Below are positions 25,455 through 35,087 of a DNA stretch of 64,000 nt, in pieces; the first letter of the stretch is position 1; the number at the start of each line of letters is the position of its first letter. The DNA is taken from the NCBI GenBank assembly GCA_017443065.1, contig JAFSPF010000128.1, positions 1 to 64,000 of the forward strand. The letters run 5' to 3'. This DNA comes from Lachnospiraceae bacterium (GTDB taxonomy: Bacteria > Bacillota > Clostridia > Lachnospirales > Lachnospiraceae). A model generated the notes under the pieces. That model was not told where the DNA came from. It ran no database searches and saw only the letters and a list, made by a program, of their open reading frames with translations. The translations under genes and the position numbers were made by a program.

Positions 25455-26816
25455 CTAAAAGTCCAGATAATACCGGAACGCCACACGATACACGTAATAC
25501 AAAAGCATCAGAACCGGAAAGGCGGTCAGCAGATACGGCAGGTATAAAAACGGTTTGCGTTCGCCGACGCGTTCCCCTGCGTATGCAAAGCCGTGTGCCG
25601 CGAGGACAAAAAACGGCAGTGCCGCCGGCATGATGTACCTTGCCTGCATCTGGTAGTCCGTGTAAAGCGCATACCGCAGCCACAGCACGAAGGTAATGAC
25701 GCAGGCCGCAAACACAAGACTCCAAAATACAAGCTGTCCTGCACGCCTTTTTTTCCGGTCCGCCACAAGCGCAATACAGCCGCAAAGAACACCGGCCGCA
25801 AGAAAGATTCCGTATATTTGATAGTACCGGTCGGACGCCGGAATCGTCATGGAGCCGTACATGGCGACAAAGGAGCGTCCGAGATCCGCGAAGCCGCCGC
25901 GCAGGGAAAGCTGTGCGAGCGCTTCGCCCAGGGATGCGGTCGTATCTCCGATCTGCAATGCGCCGATCTTTTCATGATACGCCCGTGTCGCCTCCAATGC
26001 AAATATGTCTCCCTCATGCAGAACCGCCATCCTCACAAACCACCAGCCCGCGCCGAGGAGCACCGCACAGATCACGGGCAGACCGTAGCGGACAAAGCTT
26101 GCGGAATCAAACCGCCTTGCGCCGCCGTCCGCCTCCGCAAAACGCAGCAGAAACAGAATTCCCGTGCAGAGAACAAAGCCGTAGGCATTAAAACCTGTCA
26201 GAAGACAGATGATCCAGGCAGCCGCCAGAAGAATACAGATGCGCGGCGTGAAGCGCTCCTGATACAGCAGCGTGATGCCGTAGAGCATCATGGCAACGGA
26301 AAGAAGATTCATGGATTCGTTGTTGACATAGGTGTGCAGAAACAGTTGCTGCGGGAGAAACATCAGCATGCAGCAGAACAGCCAGCGGATCTTCTGTGCA
26401 GTGAACAGACGCTTAGACCACAGATACACCACATACGCCATGCACAGCCCGAAGGTGACATTCACCAGACGCGCGGCAAACACCAGCGCAAAGCCGTCCG
26501 CGTTCATCGCAATCAGAAGTCGCATCACGAGCGCCATCACATAGAGGCCGAGCGACGGACGCATGGCGTACAGGCCGCCATACAGGCCTGCCATCTCCGC
26601 CTCCGTCCCGACGGGCAGACGGCCGTACCGCGCAATGAACAGGGGAATGCGGAGCCTGGCATGCTCGTCCGGCGGATTCTCGAATTCCGGCCCCAGATTT
26701 TCCGCGGGCTGCACAAGCGCAACCGAGACCGCGACGGCAGCAAACAGCAGCAAATACAGGAGAAGAAAAATCCGTTCTCTTTTCTGTTCGTTTGTCAAAG
26801 AGAAAGTTCCCTTCAT
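25455..26816 (-). CDS. Polytopic membrane protein, DUF2142-like GT-C glycosyltransferase candidate
   Basis: A 453-residue membrane protein with about 11-12 hydrophobic helices. After the first helix an extracytoplasmic loop has ENPPDEHARLRI, an acidic D-E-H motif where GT-C enzymes bind metal and lipid-phosphate sugar. QARYIMPAALPFF near the end matches the Q-x-R-Y-x-x-P motif of DUF2142-type proteins. It may transfer a sugar from a polyprenyl carrier to a wall or surface glycan; donor and acceptor are unknown. The ATG overlaps the mfd stop (26813-26816). Confidence 0.75.
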   Translation of the reverse strand: MKGTFSLTNEQKRERIFLLLYLLLFAAVAVSVALVQPAENLGPEFENPPDEHARLRIPLFIARYGRLPVGTEAEMAGLYGGLYAMRPSLGLYVMALVMRLLIAMNADGFALVFAARLVNVTFGLCMAYVVYLWSKRLFTAQKIRWLFCCMLMFLPQQLFLHTYVNNESMNLLSVAMMLYGITLLYQERFTPRICILLAAAWIICLLTGFNAYGFVLCTGILFLLRFAEADGGARRFDSASFVRYGLPVICAVLLGAGWWFVRMAVLHEGDIFALEATRAYHEKIGALQIGDTTASLGEALAQLSLRGGFADLGRSFVAMYGSMTIPASDRYYQIYGIFLAAGVLCGCIALVADRKKRRAGQLVFWSLVFAACVITFVLWLRYALYTDYQMQARYIMPAALPFFVLAAHGFAYAGERVGERKPFLYLPYLLTAFPVLMLLYYVYRVAFRYYLDF

Positions 26817-29800
26817 GCAAATGCCTTTTCCATTTCCGTTAACACCGATTCCGTTCCCGTCAGCAGAAGATCACCGGCAAGCGACGTCTGCAGGCGCTCC
26901 GCAACCGACACGACAAACATCGGCTTTGCGCCGGTAATCAGTTTCATCCTTCCTTTGAAATGCTCCACCATCGCGGGCACACCCTTCGGATCCAGCGGCG
27001 CGTCCGGCTTGATCTTAAACTGCAGCCCCGCCTGCTCCGTTTTGATCTCCGTGATATACAGGGCATTGGCCCGCATGCGGATCAGGGAGACGCGCATCAG
27101 ATTCTCCACGCTCGCGGGAATCTTCCCGAAGCGGTCCAGCAGCTCGTCCCGCATCTCGTCCGCCTCCTGCGCCGTTTCAAATGCCGCAATCCTTTTATAA
27201 ATCTCCAGCTTCTGTTCCTCATTAAGAATATAGGACGCGGGAATGAATGCGTCAACCGGCAGATCGACATTTGTCGTAAAGCGTGCGACATGGGTCTCCC
27301 CGCCCTTCTGTTTTTTGACGGCATCCTCCAGCATCCTGCAATACAGTTCGTATCCGACTGCCGCCATGTGTCCGCTCTGCTTTGTGCCGAGGAGATTTCC
27401 CGCACCCCGGATCTCCAGATCGCGCATGGCGATTTTATAACCGGAGCCGAGATCGGTGAATTCGCGGATGGCATTCAGCCGCTTTTCCGCGACCTCCCGC
27501 AGCACCCTGTCCCTCTGATACATCAGAAAGGCGTAAGCCGTGCGGTTCGATCTGCCGACACGTCCGCGCAGCTGATAGAGCTGTGCCAGTCCGAGCTTGT
27601 CGGAATCATGCACGATCATCGTGTTGACATTGGGGATGTCCAGACCCGTTTCGATGATGGTCGTCGCAACCAGCACATCGATCCCGCCGCCGACAAAATC
27701 ATACATGATCTTTTCCAGCTCGCTCTCCGGCATCTGTCCGTGTGCGTAGGCAATCCTCGCCTCCGGAATGAGCGCCTGCAGCTTTGCCGCGACATCCGCG
27801 ATCGTGTTGACGCGGTTATAGACGTAATAAATCTGTCCCTGCCGCCCGATCTCGCGCATCACGGCCTCCCGCACCATGGCCTCGTTATACTCCAGCACAA
27901 AGGTCTGGATCGGCAGGCGGTCATTCGGCCCCTCCGAGAGCAGCGACATGTCGCGGATTCCGACAAGGCTCATGTGCAGCGTCCGCGGGATCGGCGTCGC
28001 GGTGAGCGTCAGCACGTCCACGGTTTCCTTCAGCTTTTTGATTTTTTCCTTATGGCTGACACCGAAACGCTGTTCCTCGTCCACCACCAGAAGGCCCAGG
28101 TCTTTATACACCACGTCCGCAGACAACAGCCGGTGTGTGCCGATCACGATGTCCACGAGACCCTTTTTCAAATCCGTAATCGTTTTTTTCTGTTCCTTTG
28201 CCGTGCGGAATCTGGAGAGCAGCTCCACGCGCACGGGAAAGCTCCGGAAGCGTTCGCTGAAGGTGTTGAAATGCTGCTGTGCAAGAATCGTTGTCGGCAC
28301 CAGCACCGCCACCTGTTTGCCGTCCTGGATTGCCTTGAAGGCGCCGCGGATGGCGATCTCCGTTTTCCCGAAGCCCACATCGCCGCAGATCAGGCGGTCC
28401 ATGATATGCCTGCTCTCCATGTCGCGCTTCATGTCCGCGATCGCCGCCGACTGGTCCTCCGTCTCTTCGTAAGGGAAGGCTTCTTCAAATTCCTGCTGCC
28501 AGACCGTATCCTGCGAAAAGGAATAACCCGGGGTCTGCATCCGCTTTGCATAAAGCGCCACAAGATCCTCCGCAATCTCGTCCACCGCGCCCTGCACCTT
28601 TGCCTTCGTCTTCGCCCAGTCGCCCGCGCCCAGTTTGTTGAGCTTCGGTTTTCTTCCTTCCTTTTCCTCTCCCCCGGAAGCATATTTCTGTATCACGGAA
28701 AGACCGGTCGCGGCAATATAAAGATTCCCGCCCTCCGCATATTCGATCCGGAGATAATCCTTCTGCACCTTATCCACCGAAACCTGTTCCACGCCGCGGT
28801 AGATTCCGAGGCCGTGGTCTTCATGCACGACGTAATCGCCGACCTTTAAGTCCGCAAAGCTGCTGACCGCGCCGTCTCCCGAGAACTTTTTCTTCTTTCG
28901 TTTCTTTTGATGCCGCGCGGTGAAAATATCGCTTTCGGAAATCACGGCGAACTTCAGCTCCGGGTAGGCAAAGCCCTGCCGCAGCTGTCCGTAATAGGTC
29001 ATGATCTCGCCCGGTGAAAGGATGCGGTTGGGATCCTCGGAATAAAAGGCCGTCACCAGATGATCGGAAAGATTTTCGACAAGGCGCTTCGCCCGGGTGC
29101 GTGAGGCGGAGACCAGGATGATGCGGTACCCGTCCCTGCGGTAACGCGTCAGATCCTTCACAAGCAGCTCGAAGTTGTTGTTGTAGGCCGCGACTGCCCT
29201 GGCCGGAACGGAAACGGAAAGCGCGTCCGCCTGTTCCTCCTCAAATAAGCGCCATCCTGCCTCCGTCGGCAGCGCCTCCAGGAGCATCCGGCGGAAGGAG
29301 GACATTTTGTGCAGCAGCATCGCCGTATCATTCAGCAAGGTCAGCTGCCCCGGCAGCGCATCCCCCGTTTCCGCACGATGCAGCATACTCTCATGAAACT
29401 CCGCCTCCACCGCCGCGGCATGCTCCGAAACGCGCAGGGGCTCGTCAATGATGATGCAGCTGTCCTTCACCGAAAACAGATCCGTCAGCGCCGCAGGTTC
29501 TTTATAGAAATAACGCAGATAGCTTTCCAGGTTCACATGCATGCCGAGCGAAAAGATCTGCTCCCGGAGCTCCTCCAGATGCGTTTTCAGACGGTGCGCC
29601 TCCTCCGTCTGCAGCTGCTTTCGCAACGCGGCCTCCCGCTCCGCGCCCTCCTTCTCCATGCGGCGGAATCCCTCCGCCAGCGTTTCTTCCGAAAGGATCA
29701 GCTCCGTTGCGGGAAAGATCTCCGTTTTTTGCAGGGTCTCGATGGAGCGCTGCGTCTGCGCGTCAAAGCTCCGGACGGAATCAATCTCGTCTCCCCACAG

Positions 29801-30373
29801 CTCCACGCGCACCGGGTTTTCCGCCGTAACGTCAAAAATATCAATAATATCGCCACGGACGGAAAACTGCCCCGGCGTTTCCGCCTGATGGCTGCGTTCA
29901 TATCCCATCGCCACCAGAAGTCTTGACAGATCCTTCGGAATATTCTTTCCCTTTTCCAGACGGAGAATATGCTCTTTGATCACGGAAAGCGGTACGAGCG
30001 GCGTCATCAGCGCCGCAAAGGTCGTGACCAGTGTCAGCGGCCGCTCCTCCATGATGCGGCGGATACAACGCATTCTTGCGCGGGTGGTTTCCCCCGCATG
30101 GATGTCCGCCTGATAGAAAATGAGATCCTTTCCGGGAAAGAAAACCACATCCGGATCATAGAAGCCCAGATCCTCGCAGATCTCCCTCGCGCGGAGATCC
30201 GCATAGGTCACAATGATACGATAGCGGAAGGGGGCGCATAAGGTATCCGTCAGATGCGGCTTCACCGCGTCCGCGATGTCCGTCACGCGCACCAGGGCGC
30301 CGTCCTTTTGCATTGCCGTTTCCAGACGTCTAAAGGCTGCCTCTTCCTTCAACGGCGCACGTAATGCTTTCAA
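26813..30373 (-). CDS. mfd: Transcription-repair coupling factor Mfd
   Basis: A 1186-residue Mfd. The order is a UvrB-like N-terminal module, an RNA-polymerase-interacting domain with VVHEDHGLGIYRGVEQ, a RecG-like translocase with ICGDVGFGKTEIA (Walker A, about 663) and DEEQRFGVSH (motif II, about 764), then motif VI LRGRVGRSNR and the C-terminal TRCF domain. It displaces stalled RNA polymerase and recruits UvrA. The start codon is TTG (30371-30373), directly after the pth TGA, with GAGG 6 nt upstream; the next in-frame ATG is 20 codons in. Confidence 0.97.
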   Translation of the reverse strand: MKALRAPLKEEAAFRRLETAMQKDGALVRVTDIADAVKPHLTDTLCAPFRYRIIVTYADLRAREICEDLGFYDPDVVFFPGKDLIFYQADIHAGETTRARMRCIRRIMEERPLTLVTTFAALMTPLVPLSVIKEHILRLEKGKNIPKDLSRLLVAMGYERSHQAETPGQFSVRGDIIDIFDVTAENPVRVELWGDEIDSVRSFDAQTQRSIETLQKTEIFPATELILSEETLAEGFRRMEKEGAEREAALRKQLQTEEAHRLKTHLEELREQIFSLGMHVNLESYLRYFYKEPAALTDLFSVKDSCIIIDEPLRVSEHAAAVEAEFHESMLHRAETGDALPGQLTLLNDTAMLLHKMSSFRRMLLEALPTEAGWRLFEEEQADALSVSVPARAVAAYNNNFELLVKDLTRYRRDGYRIILVSASRTRAKRLVENLSDHLVTAFYSEDPNRILSPGEIMTYYGQLRQGFAYPELKFAVISESDIFTARHQKKRKKKKFSGDGAVSSFADLKVGDYVVHEDHGLGIYRGVEQVSVDKVQKDYLRIEYAEGGNLYIAATGLSVIQKYASGGEEKEGRKPKLNKLGAGDWAKTKAKVQGAVDEIAEDLVALYAKRMQTPGYSFSQDTVWQQEFEEAFPYEETEDQSAAIADMKRDMESRHIMDRLICGDVGFGKTEIAIRGAFKAIQDGKQVAVLVPTTILAQQHFNTFSERFRSFPVRVELLSRFRTAKEQKKTITDLKKGLVDIVIGTHRLLSADVVYKDLGLLVVDEEQRFGVSHKEKIKKLKETVDVLTLTATPIPRTLHMSLVGIRDMSLLSEGPNDRLPIQTFVLEYNEAMVREAVMREIGRQGQIYYVYNRVNTIADVAAKLQALIPEARIAYAHGQMPESELEKIMYDFVGGGIDVLVATTIIETGLDIPNVNTMIVHDSDKLGLAQLYQLRGRVGRSNRTAYAFLMYQRDRVLREVAEKRLNAIREFTDLGSGYKIAMRDLEIRGAGNLLGTKQSGHMAAVGYELYCRMLEDAVKKQKGGETHVARFTTNVDLPVDAFIPASYILNEEQKLEIYKRIAAFETAQEADEMRDELLDRFGKIPASVENLMRVSLIRMRANALYITEIKTEQAGLQFKIKPDAPLDPKGVPAMVEHFKGRMKLITGAKPMFVVSVAERLQTSLAGDLLLTGTESVLTEMEKAFA

Positions 30374-31009
30374 TCAAACCTCGTTTTTCTTTTCCTTCGC
30401 GTTAAATGCGTTCATGGCGTGGTCCGCACCCTCCGCGACAATCATTTCACAGGCCTTCGCCGCGCGCTGCAGGCTTTCTTCATACGCCGCGCGCAGCTCC
30501 TTCGGCACGGGACCTAAGACATGCGCGATCAGATCGCCCTTTACCTCCGGAGAACCTGCGCCGATCCGGATGCGCAGGAAGTTCTCATGTCCCAGGTGGC
30601 GGATGATGTTCTTCAGTCCGTTGTGTCCGCCGGCGCTGCCGCTCTTGCGGATGCGGATCCTGCCGACCGGCAGATGGACGTCATCCACGACAACGATCAG
30701 ACTCTTTGCCGCGTCTATCTTATAATAATCACAAAGCGCCCTGAGCGCCTCACCGGAGGCGTTCATATAGGTCAGGGGCTTCGCCAGCATGACCTTTTTT
30801 CCCGCCATCATCCCCGTGCCCGTTGCCGCGCGCTTCAGAACCTTTGTCATCGGAATACCGCAGTCTTCCGAGAGAATGTCCAGCGCTTCAAAGCCGGCGT
30901 TATGACGGCTGCCGTCGTACTTTTCCTCCGGATTGCCGAGACCCGCAATCAGGTATTGTATGGAGCCCGCAGGGGCGTCTTTTTTCCGGAACCAGTCACC
31001 GATTCCCAT
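30374..31009 (-). CDS. pth: Peptidyl-tRNA hydrolase Pth
   Basis: A 211-residue Pth with a roughly 18-residue N-terminal extension. AGLGNPEEKYDGSRHNAGFE holds the catalytic His. KPLTYMNASGEAL and VVDDVHLPVGRIRIRKSGSA carry the conserved Asn and Asp, and GGHNGLKNI is the tRNA-binding stretch. It frees tRNA from dropped-off peptidyl-tRNA. It is directly followed by mfd, a common Firmicutes order, and lies 18 bp after ddh. Confidence 0.97.
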   Translation of the reverse strand: MGIGDWFRKKDAPAGSIQYLIAGLGNPEEKYDGSRHNAGFEALDILSEDCGIPMTKVLKRAATGTGMMAGKKVMLAKPLTYMNASGEALRALCDYYKIDAAKSLIVVVDDVHLPVGRIRIRKSGSAGGHNGLKNIIRHLGHENFLRIRIGAGSPEVKGDLIAHVLGPVPKELRAAYEESLQRAAKACEMIVAEGADHAMNAFNAKEKKNEV

Positions 31010-31027
31010 TGTTCCTTTTCCCTGTCC

Positions 31028-32023
31028 TTACAGAAGATGCGCCCGCATGTCCTCCGGCGACATGGCGGAGAGATAGGCCGGCGCGATATCGAACACCGTG
31101 AGGGCGCCGCTTCTTCCCTCTGTATGCAGCCGGTGCACCGCGCGTGCATACGCCGCGAGAACGGAGCCCGTAAACTCCGGATTGGATTCCAGCCGGAGAC
31201 TGTATTCGATCACATGGCCGTGTTCTTTTTCAAAGCCCGTGCTGCCCGTACGGAAGACGCGTCCGCCGTGCGGCAGTCCCTTGTGGTTTTTCTCCAGTTC
31301 CTCCATGGTGATAAAGCGCACCGTCGTATCGTAATCCGCAAAATAATCCGGCATCGTGACGATCTCTTTTTCGATCCGCGCCTTTTCCTCCGCGCTGTCA
31401 AAGCCCTCCGCCGTGACCACATAACACTCTCTCGTATGCTTGTCACGTGTCGTAAGCGAAGGATTCTTTCCGTCGCGGACAGCCGCAAGGGCCTCTTCCT
31501 TCGGCACGGTGTACTGTCTTGCGTCCTTCACGCCCCTGATCCTGCGGATCGCATCGGAATGTCCCTGGGAAACGCCTCTTCCCCAGAAGGTATAGTCCGC
31601 ACCCTCCGGAAGGATGGCGGAAGCATACAGGCGCTGTAAGGAAAACATGCCGGGATCCCAGCCGCAGGAGATCAGCGCGCATTTCCCGGCCTTCTTTGCC
31701 GCCTCGTCCACGCGCGCAAAATGCTCCGGTATATGCGCATGCGTGTCAAAGCTGTCCACGACATTATAGAGCGCCGCGTACCGCGGGGTCTGCTCCGGCA
31801 GATCCGTGGCGCTCCCGCCGCAGAGCATGAGAACATCCAGCGCCTCCGTTCCGCCGTCCAGCCGTGCGGCCTCACGGACCGGCACGCCCTTCGTGTGTAC
31901 CTGAACGGCGGACGGGTCCCGCCTTGTATAGACCGCCGCCAGATGCAGATCCTCATTCTGCGCGATCGCCGCCTCCACGCCGCGCGCCAGATTTCCGTAT
32001 CCCAAAATGCCGATGTTCATCAT
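31028..32023 (-). CDS. ddh: meso-Diaminopimelate D-dehydrogenase
   Basis: A 331-residue NADPH enzyme making meso-diaminopimelate from tetrahydrodipicolinate and ammonia in one step. ILGYGNLARGVEAAI is the Rossmann dinucleotide loop. CGGSATDLPEQ, DSFDTHAHIPEHF and CGWDPGMFSLQRL are typical Ddh segments. Length is normal. Start is one of two adjacent ATGs (32023 or 32020). It provides DAP for peptidoglycan and lysine. A terminator-like hairpin separates it from the upstream mglC. Confidence 0.95.
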   Translation of the reverse strand: MMNIGILGYGNLARGVEAAIAQNEDLHLAAVYTRRDPSAVQVHTKGVPVREAARLDGGTEALDVLMLCGGSATDLPEQTPRYAALYNVVDSFDTHAHIPEHFARVDEAAKKAGKCALISCGWDPGMFSLQRLYASAILPEGADYTFWGRGVSQGHSDAIRRIRGVKDARQYTVPKEEALAAVRDGKNPSLTTRDKHTRECYVVTAEGFDSAEEKARIEKEIVTMPDYFADYDTTVRFITMEELEKNHKGLPHGGRVFRTGSTGFEKEHGHVIEYSLRLESNPEFTGSVLAAYARAVHRLHTEGRSGALTVFDIAPAYLSAMSPEDMRAHLL

Positions 32024-32084
32024 GTGTACTCTCCTCTCCCTCAGACAATACGATTTGTACGGTACGGCACTCCCGCAGTCACTC

Positions 32085-32129
32085 GGAAAACGCGGCGTCC
32101 GTGGGACCTTCCCCCGCCGCGACGCCGCG
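32085..32129 (-). terminator. Terminator of mgl operon inside a palindromic element
   Basis: On the minus strand CGCGGCGTC (32121-32129) pairs with GACGCCGCG (32091-32099) and is followed by TTTTCC. The hairpin sits within a wider inverted repeat (GCACTCC 32067-32073 / GGAGTGC 32152-32158). The T-run is short, so termination may be partial. Confidence 0.6.
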
Positions 32130-32177
32130 TGTGGTGTTGCACTTCATGCACGGAGTGCTTCGTTTCTTTGATACGAA

Positions 32178-33329
32178 TTATTTCTTCGTCAGGTACTTGC
32201 GCATATCCAGCGCCACCGCCACAAGGATGATCGCACCCTTGATCAGGTACTGCAGGTTCGGGTTGATGCCGAGCATCGTCAGGGCAACGAAGATGATGCG
32301 CAGAACAAAGACGCCCAGCACCACGCCGCCGATGGAACCGGTACCGCCGACAAAGGAGACGCCGCCGATGACGCAGGCCGCGATCGCGTCCGTTTCCGAA
32401 GAGAGTCCCGTATCCGCGGCAATCGAGCCGACGCGCGCGCCCTCCACGAAACCGGTAAAGCCGTACATGGCGCCGGCCAGTGTATGCACCAGCGTCGTCG
32501 TCCAGAACACGTTGACGCCGGAAACCTTTGCGGCCTCCGCATTGGAACCCACCGCAAACATGTTCTTTCCGAAGGTCGTTTTGTTCCAGACAAACCAGAG
32601 AATCACGGCCAGAATGACGGCATAGAGCACATACATCGGGATCGCGATGGTGATCGGTTTTCCCGCGGCGTTTTCACCGATGGTGATACGGAAGAGCGGC
32701 AGGGAAACCGCCTGCTTATACTCATCCGAAAGACCGGAGATCGGCGCACCGTTGTTGCCGTTGATCTGGAAAAAATTCAAAATCAGGGAGTAGGTGATCA
32801 GCTGCGTTGCCAGCGTCACGATAAAGGGATGCAGGGAAAACTTCGCCACAAAGAAGCCGTTCACGAAGCCGACCGCAGCGCCGATCAGCACCACAATCAG
32901 GATCGTGATCAGCACCCACCAGGCGGGAATCCCCATCACGGTTTCGCCGCTTTCATTGACGTACTCCCTCAGCGGTGCCAGGGCAAGTACCTTGCGCGAC
33001 ACGGTATGGGACTGTAAGAGCGCACCGGACACAGCCGCCGTCAGGCCGATCACGCGGCCGCCGGAAAGGTCAGTGCCGGTTAAGACGATACAGCCCGCCA
33101 CCCCCAGCGCCATCGGGAGGGAGGCCGCCACCAGCGTGACAAGGTTGATGATGGAACTCATGGAAACGAAGTTGGCGTTGTTCACGGCCGTATACAAAAT
33201 GAAGATAAACATGATGATATACAGCCCGTTGTTTAAAAGACCGTCGATCCAGAACTTTTTCCTGTCCTTCGCGTCCAGTCCCTTGTAGGTTTCCTGTGTC
33301 TCCTGAAATCTTCTGATCGGATTTGCCAT
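32178..33329 (-). CDS. mglC: Galactose/methyl-galactoside ABC transporter permease MglC
   Basis: A 383-residue inner-membrane permease of the ribose/galactose family (BPD_transp_2) with about 10 helices. An N-terminal cytoplasmic stretch precedes helix 1 (YIIMFIFILYTAV). VAGCIVLTGTDLSGGRVIGL is the family core, and GNNGAPISG the long loop seen in MglC. It forms the pore for the MglA ATPase and MglB binding protein. It lies 18 bp after mglA and ends the operon. Confidence 0.93.
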   Translation of the reverse strand: MANPIRRFQETQETYKGLDAKDRKKFWIDGLLNNGLYIIMFIFILYTAVNNANFVSMSSIINLVTLVAASLPMALGVAGCIVLTGTDLSGGRVIGLTAAVSGALLQSHTVSRKVLALAPLREYVNESGETVMGIPAWWVLITILIVVLIGAAVGFVNGFFVAKFSLHPFIVTLATQLITYSLILNFFQINGNNGAPISGLSDEYKQAVSLPLFRITIGENAAGKPITIAIPMYVLYAVILAVILWFVWNKTTFGKNMFAVGSNAEAAKVSGVNVFWTTTLVHTLAGAMYGFTGFVEGARVGSIAADTGLSSETDAIAACVIGGVSFVGGTGSIGGVVLGVFVLRIIFVALTMLGINPNLQYLIKGAIILVAVALDMRKYLTKK

Positions 33330-33347
33330 TGTCCTTTGCTCCTCCCT

Positions 33348-34847
33348 TTATACGTATTTCGCGGCCAGTGTCATGATCTCTTCCTGTGACGTGTTTCTCG
33401 CATCCACTTCTCCCGCCAGCTTTCCGCCGCTCATGACAAGAATCCTGTCACAGATGCCGAGCAGCTCCGGCATTTCACTGGAGACCACGAGAACGGTCTT
33501 TCCGCGGTTCGCGAGATCAAGAATCAGCTGGTAAATCTCATATTTTGCACCGACATCGATACCGCGTGTCGGCTCGTCCAAAAGCAGCACGTCCGGCTCC
33601 GTCAAAAGCCAGCGTCCGATGATGACCTTCTGCTGGTTTCCGCCCGAAAGCGAGCGGATCTGCGTGTCCTGGGACGGGGTCTTGGTCTTTAAGGAGTGGA
33701 TCGCCCACTGCGTGTCCTTGCGCATGCTGGCGTTGCTCAAAAGACCGATTTTGCTCCGGTGTTTTTTCAAACTGGAGATCACCGTGTTTTCCCGGATGTT
33801 CAGGATCGAAAAAATACCGGTCGCACGGCGTTCCTCCGTCAGCAGCGCAAACCCGTTTTTGATGGCCGCACGCGGATTTTTGTTGAACACCTCGCGGTCA
33901 TCGACAAAAATCTTTCCGTCCTTTCTTGTGGCGGTACCGAAGATGTTCTCCAGCGTTTCCGTGCGGCCGCTGCCGTCGAGCCCCGCGAGTCCCAGGATCT
34001 CTCCGCGCCTGGCCTCGAAGGAAACATCCTCCAGAAGGGAATACTGTGCCGTTAAGTGTTCCACCCTCAGATGCACCTCACCGACCTTATTTGTCTTTTC
34101 CGGGAACTGGTTCGTCAGCTCACGTCCCACCATCAGCTTGATGATGTCCGCAACCTCCAGCTCCGCCGCTTTTTTCGTGGCAATATGACAGCCGTCGCGC
34201 ATCACCGTGATGTAATCCGAGATGCGCTTGATCTCCGCCATCTTATGGGAAATGTAAATGATGCCGATCCCGCGATCCCGCAGCATGTTGATGATCTTGA
34301 AGAGATGCTCCACCTCTTCCTCGGTCAGGGAGCTCGTCGGCTCGTCAAACACGATGATTTTGGAATTGTAGGAAACGGCCTTGGCAATCTCCACCATCTG
34401 CCGCTGCGAAACCGGCATGGTGCTCATGATCCGGCGCGGATCCACATCGATTTCCAGTTCCTCAAAAACCGCCTTTGTGTCGCGCAGCATCTTCTTCTCA
34501 TCCACCATGATGCCGCCCTTTTTGGGATAACGGCCCAGCCAGATGTTATCCATGACATTGCGCTTTAAGGCCTGGTTCAGCTCCTGATGCACCATGGCGA
34601 CGCCGCTCTCCAGCGCCTCCTTGCTGCTTTTGAAGTTGACCTCCCTCCCCTCCAGAAAGATCTTTCCGTCATCCTTGTTATAGATGCCGAAAAGGCACTT
34701 CATCAGCGTGGATTTGCCTGCGCCGTTCTCGCCCATCAGGGCATGCACCGTCCCGGCCTCCAGCTCCAGAGACACATGGTCAAGCGCCTTGACGCCGGGA
34801 AAGGTCTTCGTGATATCCGTCATTCTGAGCAGGATATCTTCCGCCAT
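33348..34847 (-). CDS. mglA: Galactose ABC transporter, double ATPase MglA
   Basis: A 499-residue tandem ABC protein. The first half has [20 protein letters not shown] (Walker A), [13 protein letters not shown] (signature) and [15 protein letters not shown] (Walker B). The second half has the degenerate [19 protein letters not shown], then [16 protein letters not shown] and [15 protein letters not shown]. Asymmetric sites are normal for sugar transporters of this class. A strong AAGGAGG ribosome site precedes the ATG, and a TATAAT (34880-34885) may give an extra start of transcription after the intergenic terminator. Confidence 0.95.
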   Translation of the reverse strand: MAEDILLRMTDITKTFPGVKALDHVSLELEAGTVHALMGENGAGKSTLMKCLFGIYNKDDGKIFLEGREVNFKSSKEALESGVAMVHQELNQALKRNVMDNIWLGRYPKKGGIMVDEKKMLRDTKAVFEELEIDVDPRRIMSTMPVSQRQMVEIAKAVSYNSKIIVFDEPTSSLTEEEVEHLFKIINMLRDRGIGIIYISHKMAEIKRISDYITVMRDGCHIATKKAAELEVADIIKLMVGRELTNQFPEKTNKVGEVHLRVEHLTAQYSLLEDVSFEARRGEILGLAGLDGSGRTETLENIFGTATRKDGKIFVDDREVFNKNPRAAIKNGFALLTEERRATGIFSILNIRENTVISSLKKHRSKIGLLSNASMRKDTQWAIHSLKTKTPSQDTQIRSLSGGNQQKVIIGRWLLTEPDVLLLDEPTRGIDVGAKYEIYQLILDLANRGKTVLVVSSEMPELLGICDRILVMSGGKLAGEVDARNTSQEEIMTLAAKYV

Positions 34848-34903
34848 ACGCTACCTCCTTGACCAAAAAATATAAAAGTATTATACCATAATTCCTTCCA
34901 CTT

Positions 34904-35086
34904 TGCTGACCCACTACGGATGGCTTCGCGCTTCGCGCTCCCGCCATCCTGCAATTATTCGGAAAACGCCCCGCTCGCTTGCGCTTCACAGGGCTGAATT
35001 CCTCATAATTGCTGCGGATCTGAAAAAAGAGCGTCCCTGCGTGCAAGCACGCGGGACGCCCTTTCTTCATCTCCTGTGGGTCAGCA
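34904..35086. repeat. Nested palindromic element between mglB and mglA
   Basis: TGCTGACCCAC (34904-34914) is mirrored exactly by GTGGGTCAGCA (35076-35086). Inside are GGATGGC/GCCATCC (34918-34924 and 34943-34949), GCAATTAT/ATAATTGC (34951-34958 and 35005-35012) and a terminator stem. The stretch TTCGGAAAACGC recurs, with similar flanks, in the element after mglC (32081-32092). It may be a dispersed palindromic unit that settled in the operon; the RNA could stabilise the mglB message. Confidence 0.6.
35021..35059 (-). terminator. Attenuator/terminator between mglB and mglA
   Basis: On the minus strand GCGTCCC-GCGTGC pairs with GCACGC-A-GGGACGC (35047-35059 with 35031-35044, one bulged base), followed within two bases by six T (35023-35028). 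It lies 28 bp after the mglB stop. Partial read-through would make binding protein in excess over ATPase and permease, as usual for such operons. Confidence 0.8.
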
Positions 35087-35087
35087 A

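Noticed and set aside
25593..28849. Two long plus-strand open frames (535 and 629 codons)
   Set aside because: They run opposite to the membrane protein gene and mfd, have basic, low-meaning sequence and no ribosome sites.
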